NCBI RefSeq assembly: GCF_900106805.1
Contig: NZ_FNNP01000001.1
Coordinates: 496,001 to 560,000, forward strand
Length of the DNA stretch: 64,000 nucleotides
From: Ruegeria halocynthiae
GTDB lineage: Bacteria; Pseudomonadota; Alphaproteobacteria; Rhodobacterales; Rhodobacteraceae
Direction: 5' to 3'
Numbering within the stretch: position 1 is the first letter of the stretch; each line of letters starts with the position of its first letter. Positions 10,461-19,044 of the stretch are shown in pieces. The notes under the pieces were generated by a model. The model made no database searches. It had not been told where the DNA came from and saw only the letters and a list, made by a program, of their open reading frames with translations. The position numbers and the translations under genes were made by a program.

Positions 10461-11624
10461 ATGCCCGTCGTCAACCGAATTGCCGATTACGCCACCGATA
10501 TGGCCAAGTGGCGCCAACACCTGCACACGATCCCCGAGTTGGAGTTCGAATGCTATGAAACTGCGGCCTTCGTGGCCGAGCGTCTGCGCGACTTCGGCGT
10601 GGATGAGCTGCACGAGGGGATCGCAAAGACCGGCTTGGTCGCCATCATCAACGGGCAGGGGGATGGTCCGACCATTGGTTTGCGCGCCGATATGGATGCG
10701 CTGCCGATTACCGAGGAAACGGGTGTTGAATACGCATCGCGAAACCCCGGAAAAATGCACGCCTGCGGGCATGACGGGCATACCACGATGCTGCTGGGCG
10801 CGGCGCGCTATCTGGCCGAGACGCGGAATTTCGCAGGCCGTGTGGCGCTGATCTTTCAACCGGCCGAAGAAGAAGGCGGCGGTGCAGACGTGATGGTCAA
10901 AGAAGGCATCATGGAGCGGTTCGATATCTCTCAGGTCTACGGAATTCACAATGATCCGGGCAATCCTGAGGGTGCCTTTTACACCACGCCGGGGCCAATC
11001 ATGGCAGCGGTTGATACGTTCGACATCCATATTCAGGGTGTTGGTGGTCATGGGGCCATGCCGCATCAGACCAAGGATCCGGTAATGGCGGCCTGCGGCA
11101 TTGCGCAGGCCATCCAAACCATTGTCAGTCGCAATCACTATGCGGTCGAAGATCTGGTGGTTTCGGTCACACAGATCCACGCCGGGACGGTCAACAACGT
11201 GATCCCCGATACCGCCTTTCTAAACGGTACCGTGCGCACCTTCGATCCGGCGGTGCAGAAGATGGTGATCGAACGGATGGAGCAGATCGTTCAGGGGCAG
11301 GCGGCCTCGTACGGGGTTGAGGCACGGTTGGATTATCAAATCGGCTATCCGGCGACGACCAACGACGCCGAAAAAGCCGCCTTTGCCGCGGATGTTGCAC
11401 GAGAGGTGTCTGGCCCGGAACGGGTGGTCGACAATATGGGCCGCGATATGGGGGCCGAAGATTTCGCATACATGTTGCAGGCGCGACCCGGGGCCTATCT
11501 GTTTATGGGTCAGGGTGAGGGCCCAGGGCTTCACCACCCTAAATACAACTTCAATGACAATGTGGCTCCGGTGGGCGCATCGTTTTTCGCGCGGATAGTC
11601 GAAACTGCACAACCGCTGAGCTGA
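10461..11624 (+). CDS. M20 family amidohydrolase (hippurate hydrolase/HipO type)
   Basis: A 387-residue zinc amidohydrolase that cleaves N-acyl amino acids or related amides. Motifs are RADMDALPITEETG, HACGHDGHTTMLLGAARYL (two metal ligands), IFQPAEEEGGGADVMV (catalytic glutamates), the dimerisation lid domain at about 180-290, and MGAEDFAYM with a terminal LHHPKYNFND. AGGAG lies 10 bases upstream of ATG 10461. It is followed at 37 bases by a ureohydrolase and then a second one on the same strand, so the substrate may be an N-acylated guanidino compound; that is inference from context. Confidence 0.88.
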   Translation: MPVVNRIADYATDMAKWRQHLHTIPELEFECYETAAFVAERLRDFGVDELHEGIAKTGLVAIINGQGDGPTIGLRADMDALPITEETGVEYASRNPGKMHACGHDGHTTMLLGAARYLAETRNFAGRVALIFQPAEEEGGGADVMVKEGIMERFDISQVYGIHNDPGNPEGAFYTTPGPIMAAVDTFDIHIQGVGGHGAMPHQTKDPVMAACGIAQAIQTIVSRNHYAVEDLVVSVTQIHAGTVNNVIPDTAFLNGTVRTFDPAVQKMVIERMEQIVQGQAASYGVEARLDYQIGYPATTNDAEKAAFAADVAREVSGPERVVDNMGRDMGAEDFAYMLQARPGAYLFMGQGEGPGLHHPKYNFNDNVAPVGASFFARIVETAQPLS

Positions 11625-11661
11625 ACAGGCTTGGCAAAGAAAACAACTGGTAGGTACGGAA

Positions 11662-12630
11662 ATGGGACTGGAAGATTCAAAAAACTACGTGGATGAGGCG
11701 TTTACAAACCCCAAGCTTAAGGGCGTCTCGTTCGAAAACTCGTTTGGTGGGGCGACATCGTTTCTGCGGCGTCGCTACACCAAGGACCTTACCGGCGTTG
11801 ATATCGCCGTGACCGGCGTGCCGTTTGATCAGGCTGTGACGAACCGGCCCGGCACCCGTCTTGGGCCGCGCGCGATCCGAGAGGCCAGCACCTTGCAATC
11901 TCCGGATGAACCTTACGGCTGGCCCTTTGGACCGCTGACCGAACTTGCGATCACCGATTACGGGGATGTTGCATTCGACTATGCCAATATTCCGGCCTTT
12001 CCCGATACGCTAACGGATCACATTCGTACTATTCTGGCCGCTGACGTGGCCTCGGTCACGCTGGGTGGGGATCATTATATCAGCTTTCCGATCCTGAAGG
12101 CTTATGCCGAAAAATACGGGCCAATCTCGCTACTTCAGTTCGATGCGCACACGGATACCTGGGCCGATGACAATATGGATCGGGTGGATCATGGCACCAT
12201 GTTTTACAAGGCGGTCAAATCGGGCATCGTCGATCCGAAACGCTCGGTTCAGGTTGGGATTCGTACGACCAATGATGACACGCTGGGCGTGAACATTATT
12301 GATGCCCGCGAAGTGCACGAAACCGGCCCCGTCGCCGTGGCCCAGAAGATCAAGGATATTCTGGGCGATCACCCTGTCTACCTGAGCTTTGATATCGACG
12401 GCCTGGATCCAGCCTACGCGCCGGGAACCGGTACACCTGTCTGGGGTGGGCTGACTTCAGCGCAGGCACAGATCATCCTGCGCGACATAGCAGGCATCAA
12501 CATCAAGGGCGGCGATATTGTCGAGGTCTCACCGCCATTTGACACCACTGGAACAACAGCGATTGCAGGGGCTCATGTGGCGATGCAGATCATCTGTTTG
12601 CTGGGTTGGAACAAGCTGATGCAGCCTTAA
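11662..12630 (+). CDS. Ureohydrolase, agmatinase family (copy 1)
   Basis: A 322-residue binuclear manganese enzyme of the arginase/agmatinase family, which splits a guanidino group to urea plus an amine. Metal ligands are in place: GGDHYISFP, FDAHTDTW, and SFDIDGLDPAYAPGTGTP, with EVSPPFD near the C-terminus. Agmatine, 4-guanidinobutyrate, 3-guanidinopropionate and free guanidine are all possible substrates within this family. It is closely similar to the copy at 53491-54459 (shared RRxYTKDL, AVTGVPFD and NRPGTR) and less so to its neighbour at 12690, so the pair here is not a recent tandem duplication. Confidence 0.88.
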   Translation: MGLEDSKNYVDEAFTNPKLKGVSFENSFGGATSFLRRRYTKDLTGVDIAVTGVPFDQAVTNRPGTRLGPRAIREASTLQSPDEPYGWPFGPLTELAITDYGDVAFDYANIPAFPDTLTDHIRTILAADVASVTLGGDHYISFPILKAYAEKYGPISLLQFDAHTDTWADDNMDRVDHGTMFYKAVKSGIVDPKRSVQVGIRTTNDDTLGVNIIDAREVHETGPVAVAQKIKDILGDHPVYLSFDIDGLDPAYAPGTGTPVWGGLTSAQAQIILRDIAGINIKGGDIVEVSPPFDTTGTTAIAGAHVAMQIICLLGWNKLMQP

Positions 12631-12689
12631 CCTTTGGTTAGGCATAATCCCGGTATCTGCTTGATGAGGAACCGTATCGGAGAAAGCAG

Positions 12690-13637
12690 ATGACCCAATA
12701 CAACCAACCGATTGGCGGCAATGATCTGGCGCGGTTTTCCGGGCCGAATACGTTCATGCGCCTGCCTCAGGCATCCTCACTGGAAGGGTTGGATGTGGCG
12801 GTATTGGGGGTTCCGATGGATATCGGAACCTCGTGGCGCTCGGGTACACGGTTCGGGCCCAAGCAGATCCGCAGTGAAAGCGCGATGATCCGGCCCTACA
12901 ACATGGCCAATGGCTCGGCACCGTTCGACAATCTGCAGATCGCCGATATCGGGGATTTGGCGATCAACACGTTCTCGCTGGCGGACAGTCTGAGGATCAT
13001 CAAGGACAGCTATGATGGCATTCTGGCGCAGGATGTGATCCCGATGGCGATGGGGGGTGATCACTCGATCACCTTGCCAATCCTGCGGGCGATGGCAGCC
13101 AAGCATGGGCCGGTGGCCTTGGTCCATGTGGACGCCCATGCCGACGTGAATGACGAGATGTTCGGCGAGAAGGAAACCCACGGCACCGTCTTCCGCCGCG
13201 CCTATGAGGAAAGGCTGATCGTGCCCGACAAGACCTTTCAGATCGGCATTCGCGGCTCGGGCTATGCGGCCAGCGACTTTACCGAGGCGCAGGGCTGGGG
13301 CTTTCGCCAATATCCCGCGTGGGAGCTGTGGCAGCAGAACCTGACCGAGATCGGCTCGCTGATCCGCAAGACGGTCGAGGATCATCCGGTTTACATCACC
13401 TATGACATCGACAGCCTTGACCCCGCCTACGCGCCCGGTACTGGCACGCCCGAGATCGCGGGCCTGACCACCCCTCAGGCGCTGCAGCTGATCCATGCGC
13501 TGGCAGGCATGAATGTAGTGGGTGGCGATCTTGTCGAAGTCTCTCCGCCCTATGACCCTTCGGGCAATACGGCGCTGACGGCGGCGAACCTGCTGTTCGA
13601 GATGCTGTGCATCCTGCCCGGTGTGACGTCACGATAG
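12690..13637 (+). CDS. speB: Ureohydrolase, agmatinase family (copy 2)
   Basis: A 315-residue agmatinase-family protein. The metal-binding motifs are GGDHSITLPILRA, HVDAHADVNDEMFGEKETHGT and TYDIDSLDPAYAPGTGTPEIAGLT, with EVSPPYDPSGNTALTAAN at the end. The start follows GGAGAAAGCAG. It lies 59 bases after copy 1 on the same strand. The substrate-side region between DAHAD and HGT differs from copy 1, which suggests the two adjacent enzymes act on different guanidino substrates. The symbol speB is the usual label for this branch but the true substrate could also be guanidinobutyrate. Confidence 0.85.
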   Translation: MTQYNQPIGGNDLARFSGPNTFMRLPQASSLEGLDVAVLGVPMDIGTSWRSGTRFGPKQIRSESAMIRPYNMANGSAPFDNLQIADIGDLAINTFSLADSLRIIKDSYDGILAQDVIPMAMGGDHSITLPILRAMAAKHGPVALVHVDAHADVNDEMFGEKETHGTVFRRAYEERLIVPDKTFQIGIRGSGYAASDFTEAQGWGFRQYPAWELWQQNLTEIGSLIRKTVEDHPVYITYDIDSLDPAYAPGTGTPEIAGLTTPQALQLIHALAGMNVVGGDLVEVSPPYDPSGNTALTAANLLFEMLCILPGVTSR

Positions 13638-13693
13638 GGGTGTGAGCTACCCTCCGACCGACTAAGTTAGGCGTAGAGGGATGGAATAGGCTG

Positions 13694-14095
13694 ATGAAAA
13701 TGGTATTGTGGCTGTTGATTGCGGTGGGCGTTGCGATGGTTGCCTATATCCGTCTTGCTCCGTCTGACCCTGCGCGTTGGCATGTAGTTCCGCAAGGTGC
13801 GGATCGTAATCTGAAAGGTGGGGTTGTCCGGGCCGTTGAAACCGGCCCCGATGGGTTGACGCGTCTCCACTCCATCGCCCTCGCGACACCACGCACCACA
13901 GTGCTGGCTGGATCGGTAGAAGAGGGGATGATCACCTATATCACCCGCACCAAGGTGTTCGGTTTTCCCGACTACACCACTGCGCAGCAAGACAGAGATA
14001 CTCTGCGCGTTTACGCTCGTTTAAGATTTGGCCGGAAAGATTTCGGCGTTAATCGAGATCGGGTCGACGGTTGGCTTGCTTTGACCCAACCCTGA
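13694..14095 (+). CDS. DUF1499 family protein
   Basis: A 133-residue protein with one N-terminal hydrophobic segment (about 3-22, signal anchor) followed by a DUF1499 domain; the closing FGVNRDRVDGWLALTQ is typical of the family, as is the YTRxTKVFGFPDY-like stretch (ITRTKVFGFPDYTT). Function is unknown; it should face the periplasm. Its last 75 bases overlap the 3' end of the opposite-strand gene at 14021-14323, an unusually long convergent overlap in which both frames look genuine. Confidence 0.75.
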   Translation: MKMVLWLLIAVGVAMVAYIRLAPSDPARWHVVPQGADRNLKGGVVRAVETGPDGLTRLHSIALATPRTTVLAGSVEEGMITYITRTKVFGFPDYTTAQQDRDTLRVYARLRFGRKDFGVNRDRVDGWLALTQP

Positions 14096-14323
14096 CGACA
14101 AACACCCTTCCTGCACCTCGCGCCACATGGGCACGTTCAGCGACATCTGGCATTGGGCCATAAACATGCGGCCGTCGACTTGCAGGCAGATCATTTCCCC
14201 CAACTCGACGCGGGTGCCGGATTTGTCGGTGCAATAACAGTCCTGCACCTTGCCTCCGGGGCCAACAACGTCGGCAAAACCGGGGGTCGCAACGAGTGTC
14301 AGGGCTAGGATCAGTCGTTTCAT
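14021..14323 (-). CDS. Small secreted hypothetical protein with conserved cysteines
   Basis: A 100-residue protein with a clear signal peptide (MKRLILALTLVATPGFA, cut predicted after about 17) and a mature domain with cysteines at DCYC, MICL, QCQM and EGC, suggesting two disulfides in the periplasm. I recognise it only as a conserved hypothetical of this bacterial group. The last 25 or so residues are encoded opposite the C-terminus of the DUF1499 gene. It is divergent from prfA. Confidence 0.65.
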   Translation of the reverse strand: MKRLILALTLVATPGFADVVGPGGKVQDCYCTDKSGTRVELGEMICLQVDGRMFMAQCQMSLNVPMWREVQEGCLSSGLGQSKPTVDPISINAEIFPAKS

Positions 14324-14385
14324 AAGCCAAGCCTAGCACAAGGCAGGGCCTTGACCAAAGCCCCCGGATGAGAGACACCGCGCGG

Positions 14386-15441
14386 ATGATCCCCGAAGAA
14401 CGCCTAGAACAGATCACCCAGAGATTCCAATACCTCGAAGCGGCCATGGCTGATGGTGCCTCGGGCGGAGATATCGCGACTTTGGCCAAGGAATACTCGG
14501 ACCTCAGGCCGGTGGTTGATCAGATCATGGCTTGGCGTCAACTGGCAGGTGATTTGGCCGAGGCAGAGGCCATGCTGGCCGATCCGGACATGAAAGAGCT
14601 GGCGGAAGAAGAAATCCCGGAATTGCGGGCGCGAATTCCTGAGGCGGAACATGCGCTGCAACTGGCTTTGTTGCCCAAGGATGCCGCAGATGCGCGCCCG
14701 GCTATGCTTGAGATCCGCCCCGGCACCGGTGGGGATGAGGCGGCCTTGTTCGCGGGCGACCTGCTGCGGATGTATCAGCGCTATGCCGAAGCGCATGGCT
14801 GGCAGGTGGATATTATCGAAGAACAGGTGTCCGATCTGGGCGGCATCAAAGAGGTGGTCGCCCACATCAAAGGCGATAATGTGTTTGCGCGGATGAAATA
14901 CGAATCTGGTGTGCACCGCGTTCAACGCGTTCCGGAAACCGAAAGCGGCGGGCGGATTCATACCTCGGCGGCGACGGTTGCGGTTCTGCCTGAGGCCGAG
15001 GATGTGGACATCCAGATCGACGCCAACGACCTCCGCATTGATACGATGCGCAGCTCGGGCGCGGGCGGGCAGCACGTCAACACCACAGATTCGGCGGTGC
15101 GGATCACGCACTTGCCTAGCGGTATCGTGGTGACCAGTTCCGAGAAATCCCAGCACCGCAACCGCGAGATCGCGATGCAGGTGCTGAAAACACGCCTATA
15201 TGATCTGGAGCGGCAGCGGATCGACAGTGAACGCTCGGCGGATCGGGCCAGTCAAGTCGGCTCGGGCGACCGGTCGGAACGTATTCGCACATATAATTTT
15301 CCGCAGGGCCGGATGACGGATCACCGCATCAATCTGACGCTGTATAAGTTGGATCAGGTCATGCAGGGCGATCTGGATGAAGTGATCGATGCGCTGACCG
15401 CAGATGATCAGGCGCGGCTGTTGGCGGAGATGGCGCTATGA
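14386..15441 (+). CDS. prfA: Peptide chain release factor 1
   Basis: RF1 reads UAA and UAG stop codons and triggers peptide release. The 351 residues fit. The GGQ catalytic loop is in [20 protein letters not shown], and [16 protein letters not shown] and [15 protein letters not shown] are RF1 landmarks. The stop-codon tripeptide region reads RVPETESGG, i.e. PET where many RF1 proteins have PAT or PVT; the flanking residues are normal. I chose ATG 14386 ([10 protein letters not shown]) over the upstream ATG at 14368 because it matches the family. Its end overlaps prmC, whose product methylates the GGQ glutamine. Confidence 0.96.
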   Translation: MIPEERLEQITQRFQYLEAAMADGASGGDIATLAKEYSDLRPVVDQIMAWRQLAGDLAEAEAMLADPDMKELAEEEIPELRARIPEAEHALQLALLPKDAADARPAMLEIRPGTGGDEAALFAGDLLRMYQRYAEAHGWQVDIIEEQVSDLGGIKEVVAHIKGDNVFARMKYESGVHRVQRVPETESGGRIHTSAATVAVLPEAEDVDIQIDANDLRIDTMRSSGAGGQHVNTTDSAVRITHLPSGIVVTSSEKSQHRNREIAMQVLKTRLYDLERQRIDSERSADRASQVGSGDRSERIRTYNFPQGRMTDHRINLTLYKLDQVMQGDLDEVIDALTADDQARLLAEMAL

Positions 15442-16295
15442 TCGCGGCATTGACAGCGGCTCAGGCCATGGTTGCCGCCACCGCACGTCTGCGGGCCGCA
15501 GGCGTACCTGATCCGGCGCGGGATGCGCGGGTGCTCTTGGCCCATGCGGCGCGAATCGAGGCCAGCCGGGTGACGTTGATCGCGCCCGAGGAGTTGCCGG
15601 TCGATATTGCCGAACGTTACGACCAGTTGATCTCGCTGCGCGCCATTCGGGTGCCGGTATCGCATTTGCTTGGGGAACGCGAATTCTATGGTCGCCGGTA
15701 CCAGGTCAGCCGCGACGTGCTGGACCCGCGCCCCGAGACCGAAGCTTTGATCGAAGCCGCGCTGAGCGAACCGTTCGATCATGTGCTTGATCTGGGGGTG
15801 GGCTCGGGCTGTATCCTGATCACCTTGCTGGCGGAGCGGGCCAGTGCCTCGGGCGTAGGCGTTGACCTTAGCGAAGTTGCCTGCCTGCAGGCCAGCGCCA
15901 ATGTGGTACAGCATCAAGTGCAGGCGCGGGCAGAGATTCGACAATCTGATTGGTTCGCGAACATTGAAGGGCAATTCGACCTGATTGTTTCGAATCCCCC
16001 CTATATAGCAGCGGAAGAGATGAGCGCGCTTTCGCCCGAAGTGCGCGAGCACGAGCCGCGTATGGCTCTGACGGATGAGGGCGACGGGTTGGATGCGTAT
16101 CGCCGCATTGCGGCCTCCGCCCCGGATTTCCTGATACCCGGTGGGCGTATTCTGGTTGAAATAGGCCCAACTCAGGGCGCTTATGTTTCCGCCTTGTTTG
16201 ACGCGGCAGGGTTGTCAGATATACGGGTGATCCCCGATCTGGATGGGCGTGATCGGGTAGTAGGGGCCAGATTGCCGCTGACGAAACGGAACTGA
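15438..16295 (+). CDS. prmC: Release factor glutamine N5-methyltransferase
   Basis: Methylates the glutamine of the GGQ motif in RF1 and RF2 using S-adenosylmethionine. The 285 residues include an N-terminal helical RF-binding domain (about 1-85, with DARVLLAHA), [27 protein letters not shown], the SAM-binding [16 protein letters not shown] (about 117-132) and the catalytic motif IVSNPPYI. The start codon overlaps the prfA stop by 4 bases, giving translational coupling of the enzyme to its substrate. Confidence 0.96.
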   Translation: MIAALTAAQAMVAATARLRAAGVPDPARDARVLLAHAARIEASRVTLIAPEELPVDIAERYDQLISLRAIRVPVSHLLGEREFYGRRYQVSRDVLDPRPETEALIEAALSEPFDHVLDLGVGSGCILITLLAERASASGVGVDLSEVACLQASANVVQHQVQARAEIRQSDWFANIEGQFDLIVSNPPYIAAEEMSALSPEVREHEPRMALTDEGDGLDAYRRIAASAPDFLIPGGRILVEIGPTQGAYVSALFDAAGLSDIRVIPDLDGRDRVVGARLPLTKRN

Positions 16296-16522
16296 GGCTG
16301 AAAAGTGCCGATTGAAGTAAAAAAGCTGCGACAATTGAGAGAATCCCCTTGTCTGAGGGCTCAGGACATGTTTACTCAGGATTAGTCGGCGAGGTTGACG
16401 CTGTTTCAGCGCACCCCTGACGCCAAGCCCAAAAAGTCGATGACGCGTTAAGGCACAAGCCACTGAGCAGCGTTAGATACGGGTTGATCGACAGTGAATT
16501 GATAAGGCTGACGTAAAGTAAG

Positions 16523-17095
16523 ATGAGATCTTCTAAATCCCGCTCGCGGACCAAGAACAACCGCAATCGTCCTTCTGGCGGCAACGTCGTAAACCGTGTT
16601 TTTGACAGCTCGGGACCCGAGGGCAAAGTGCGTGGCACGCCACAGCAAATAATAGACAAGTACAATCAACTGGCGCGCGACGCCCAACTGGCGAATGACC
16701 GTGTGGCGGCTGAGAACTTTCAGCAGCACGCCGAGCATTACCTGCGCATGCTGAGCGAGGCGCAGCGCGAGATGGAGGCCCGCCGCGAAGAGCAGGAGCG
16801 CCAAAACCGCGAACGTCAGGCCGAGCGTGACCGTGAACGCGCGGAGCGCCAGGAGCGTGAAGCAGCGCGTCAGGCAGATCCTGCCGAAGCACCGCAACCG
16901 GATGTTGTAGAATTCGGAAATGAAACTGCGGCAGCTGAAAGCGGACTGGTCGAGACGCCGGAAAGCAAGGATGCTGAGCCGGAGGCGACGGAGCGCAAGG
17001 AAAAACCGCGCCGTCCACGCACCCGTAAACCGAAACCCGCACCCGAACAACAGGCGGCGGCAAACAATGGCGACGCGCCTGAGGTCGCAGAGTAA
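16523..17095 (+). CDS. DUF4167 domain protein
   Basis: A 190-residue, very hydrophilic protein. The N-terminal 75 residues are the DUF4167 domain (RNRPSGGNVVNRVFDSSGPEGKVRG, then QQHAEHYLRM), widespread in alphaproteobacteria. Next comes a long Arg/Glu-rich charged helix (about 78-120, e.g. RQAERDRERAERQERE), likely coiled coil, and a low-complexity tail ending with a basic RRPRTRKPKP cluster. The charged composition suggests RNA or ribosome association, but no function is established. It has its own 227-base leader and a terminator behind it. Confidence 0.82.
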   Translation: MRSSKSRSRTKNNRNRPSGGNVVNRVFDSSGPEGKVRGTPQQIIDKYNQLARDAQLANDRVAAENFQQHAEHYLRMLSEAQREMEARREEQERQNRERQAERDRERAERQEREAARQADPAEAPQPDVVEFGNETAAAESGLVETPESKDAEPEATERKEKPRRPRTRKPKPAPEQQAAANNGDAPEVAE

Positions 17096-17125
17096 TATCT
17101 CTCTGGATGCGTGATGAGACACATG

Positions 17126-17150
17126 ACCCCGGGCAATCGCTCGGGGTTTT
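17126..17150 (+). terminator. Rho-independent terminator after the DUF4167 gene
   Basis: Stem ACCCCGGGC / GCTCGGGGT (9 pairs, one G-T) with loop AATC, followed by TTTT. It lies between the converging ends of the DUF4167 gene and rsmA and may serve both strands, though the T-run favours plus-strand transcripts. Confidence 0.8.
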
Positions 17151-17155
17151 GTCGT

Positions 17156-17998
17156 TCAGGGTTTGCGAACCTCACGGGCCAGCGCGCAAAAACATTCGAG
17201 TGGGATTTGTTCGGCCCGGTCTGTGGGTTTGATTCCGGCTGCAATCAGACGGTCCTCAATATCCGGTGCGACAGTTTTGAGCGAGGCGCGCAGCATTTTG
17301 CGGCGTTGATTGAAGGCGGCGGCGACGACACGCGACAGGGTGGCGGGGTCAGCCGGAAAGCGGGGCTCGGGCAGGGCGGTCAGGTGGACAACTGCGCTGG
17401 AGACCTTCGGCGGCGGTGTAAATGCGCCAGGGGGCAACGACATGGCGATGCGCGCCTCGGCCCGCCATTGTGCAAGAATGGCAAGGCGACCATAGGCTTT
17501 GCTGCCGGGTTGGGCCACAATGCGCTCGGCTACTTCGCGCTGAAACATCAGGGTCAGACTTTGCCAGAAGGGGGGCCAGTCGGGTGGTGTGAGCCAACGC
17601 ACCAGCAGCTCGGTGCCGACATTATAGGGCAGGTTGGCAGCGACGCGGATCGGGGGCGTAAGATGGGCGAGCGGATCGATTTCCAACGCGTCACCGTTAA
17701 TCACTTCAAGCCTGCCGGGATAGGCGGCGGCGATATCGTTCAGGACCGCGATACAGCGGGTGTCTTTTTCCACCGCCACCACTTTGCGCGCGCCTTCAGA
17801 AAGTAAGCCCCGTGTCAGGCCACCGGGGCCGGGGCCGATTTCGAGGACATCGCATTGAGTCAGATCACCGGCTTGCCGGGCAATCTTGGCGGTCAGGTTG
17901 AGGTCGAGCAGAAAGTTCTGGCCCAACGATTTGCGGGCCGAGAGCTGGTGGGTTGCGATGACCTCGCGCAGCGGTGGGAGATTGTCTATGGCGCTCAT
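17156..17998 (-). CDS. rsmA: 16S rRNA (adenine1518/1519-N6)-dimethyltransferase
   Basis: RsmA/KsgA dimethylates two adjacent adenines near the 3' end of 16S rRNA, a late step in 30S assembly. The 280 residues carry [13 protein letters not shown] (21-33), the SAM motif [25 protein letters not shown], the catalytic [17 protein letters not shown] and a C-terminal LRASLKTV segment. It is the last gene of the lptG-lptD-surA-pdxA-rsmA run, separated from pdxA by 80 bases holding a copy of the dispersed repeat. Confidence 0.96.
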   Translation of the reverse strand: MSAIDNLPPLREVIATHQLSARKSLGQNFLLDLNLTAKIARQAGDLTQCDVLEIGPGPGGLTRGLLSEGARKVVAVEKDTRCIAVLNDIAAAYPGRLEVINGDALEIDPLAHLTPPIRVAANLPYNVGTELLVRWLTPPDWPPFWQSLTLMFQREVAERIVAQPGSKAYGRLAILAQWRAEARIAMSLPPGAFTPPPKVSSAVVHLTALPEPRFPADPATLSRVVAAAFNQRRKMLRASLKTVAPDIEDRLIAAGIKPTDRAEQIPLECFCALAREVRKP

Positions 17999-18044
17999 GC
18001 TTTACCGTGGTTCGAAATGGAGAGGGAGCGCCAGAGATTTTTTG

Positions 18045-18076
18045 CCTCCGGCGGAGGTATTTTTGGCCAGATGAAG
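18045..18076 (+). repeat. Dispersed intergenic repeat, copy 2 (short form)
   Basis: Hairpin CCTCC-GGC-GGAGG followed by the core TATTTTTGGCCAGATGAAG. It lies between the pdxA 3' end and the rsmA 5' end. Relative to those minus-strand genes the T-run is on the wrong strand for termination. Confidence 0.85.
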
Positions 18077-18078
18077 CA

Positions 18079-19044
18079 TTAGCGGGACTGCGCCATACGT
18101 TGGGCGAGTTTGAGGGCCTCGATCAGGCTGGCCGGGTTCGCAAGGCCTTGGCCAGCAATGTCCAGAGCTGTGCCATGATCCGGTGAGGTGCGGACAAAGG
18201 GCAGGCCCAGTGTCACATTCACGCCCCGGTCGAAATCCAGTGTTTTGATCGGAATCAGGGCTTGATCGTGATACATTGCGATGGCTGCATCGTAGCGGGT
18301 GCGCGCGGCGGCATGGAACATGGTATCCGCCGGGTGGGGGCCGGTTACCGAATAACCATCAGGATTGAGTTCTGCAATCAGCGGAGCGATCCAGTCAAGC
18401 TCTTCCGTGCCCATCTTTCCGCCTTCACCGGCATGGGGGTTCAGGCCAGCCACGGCAATCCGGGGATAGGCAATGTCAAATTGGTCGCGCAGACCATGGG
18501 CTGTGATCTTTATGGTTTCGCGCAGGACCTCGGGGGTTAGTGCGTTAGGAACCTGAGACAGGGGGATGTGGATGGTGGCTGGAACCACGCGCAGCTGTTC
18601 GCTGGCCAGCATCATCACGACCCGACTGCGACCGGCCAGTGCGGCTAGAAATTCGGTGTGGCCGGGGAAGGAGAAACCGGCGCCATCGATCAATGCCTTT
18701 TTGTGGATGGGGGCCGTACATAGCGCAGCGGCCGCACCGGCCTGCACCAGTTCGACGCCCTTTTCGATGGCATCAACAACAGAAAGTGCGTTCATGGGAT
18801 CGGGATGACCGGGCGTGTTCAGGGCGGGGAAATCAACATGCAGAATGGGCAGGGCGGTGGCGCTGACCGTTTTGGCCTCGCTTGGTGTTTCAATTTGGAC
18901 TGTGGGTGTATCTGCAGGCAGGTGTGAGGCGTTGCCGATGTAGAAAAACGGACAAGTGTCGCGCAGAGCGGCCCAGGCCTTGGCCGCGATCTCGGGGCCT
19001 ATCCCGGCGGGCTCTCCGCAACTCAGCGCGATCGGGGTGGTCAT
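18079..19044 (-). CDS. pdxA: 4-hydroxythreonine-4-phosphate dehydrogenase
   Basis: Oxidises 4-phosphohydroxythreonine in pyridoxal phosphate synthesis. The 321 residues show the N-terminal SCGEPAGIGPEI, TAPIHKKAL, the zinc-site SFPGHTEFLA, GLNPHAGEGGKMG and the C-terminal AMYHDQALIPIKTL with RTSPDHGTALDIAG. The ATG at 19044 gives MTTPIALSCGEPAG and overlaps the surA stop by 4 bases; upstream in-frame codons belong to surA. The gene order surA-pdxA-rsmA is the same as in Escherichia coli. Confidence 0.96.
   Translation of the reverse strand: MTTPIALSCGEPAGIGPEIAAKAWAALRDTCPFFYIGNASHLPADTPTVQIETPSEAKTVSATALPILHVDFPALNTPGHPDPMNALSVVDAIEKGVELVQAGAAAALCTAPIHKKALIDGAGFSFPGHTEFLAALAGRSRVVMMLASEQLRVVPATIHIPLSQVPNALTPEVLRETIKITAHGLRDQFDIAYPRIAVAGLNPHAGEGGKMGTEELDWIAPLIAELNPDGYSVTGPHPADTMFHAAARTRYDAAIAMYHDQALIPIKTLDFDRGVNVTLGLPFVRTSPDHGTALDIAGQGLANPASLIEALKLAQRMAQSR

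Noticed and set aside
10395..11180. Upstream extension of the mazG frame by 262 codons
   Set aside because: It lies opposite the M20 amidohydrolase gene, and MazG has its normal length from the ATG at 10394.
16296..16522. Possible structured RNA in the 227-base leader of the DUF4167 gene
   Set aside because: No clear long stem, riboswitch core or terminator could be recognised by eye; it may be only an untranslated leader.
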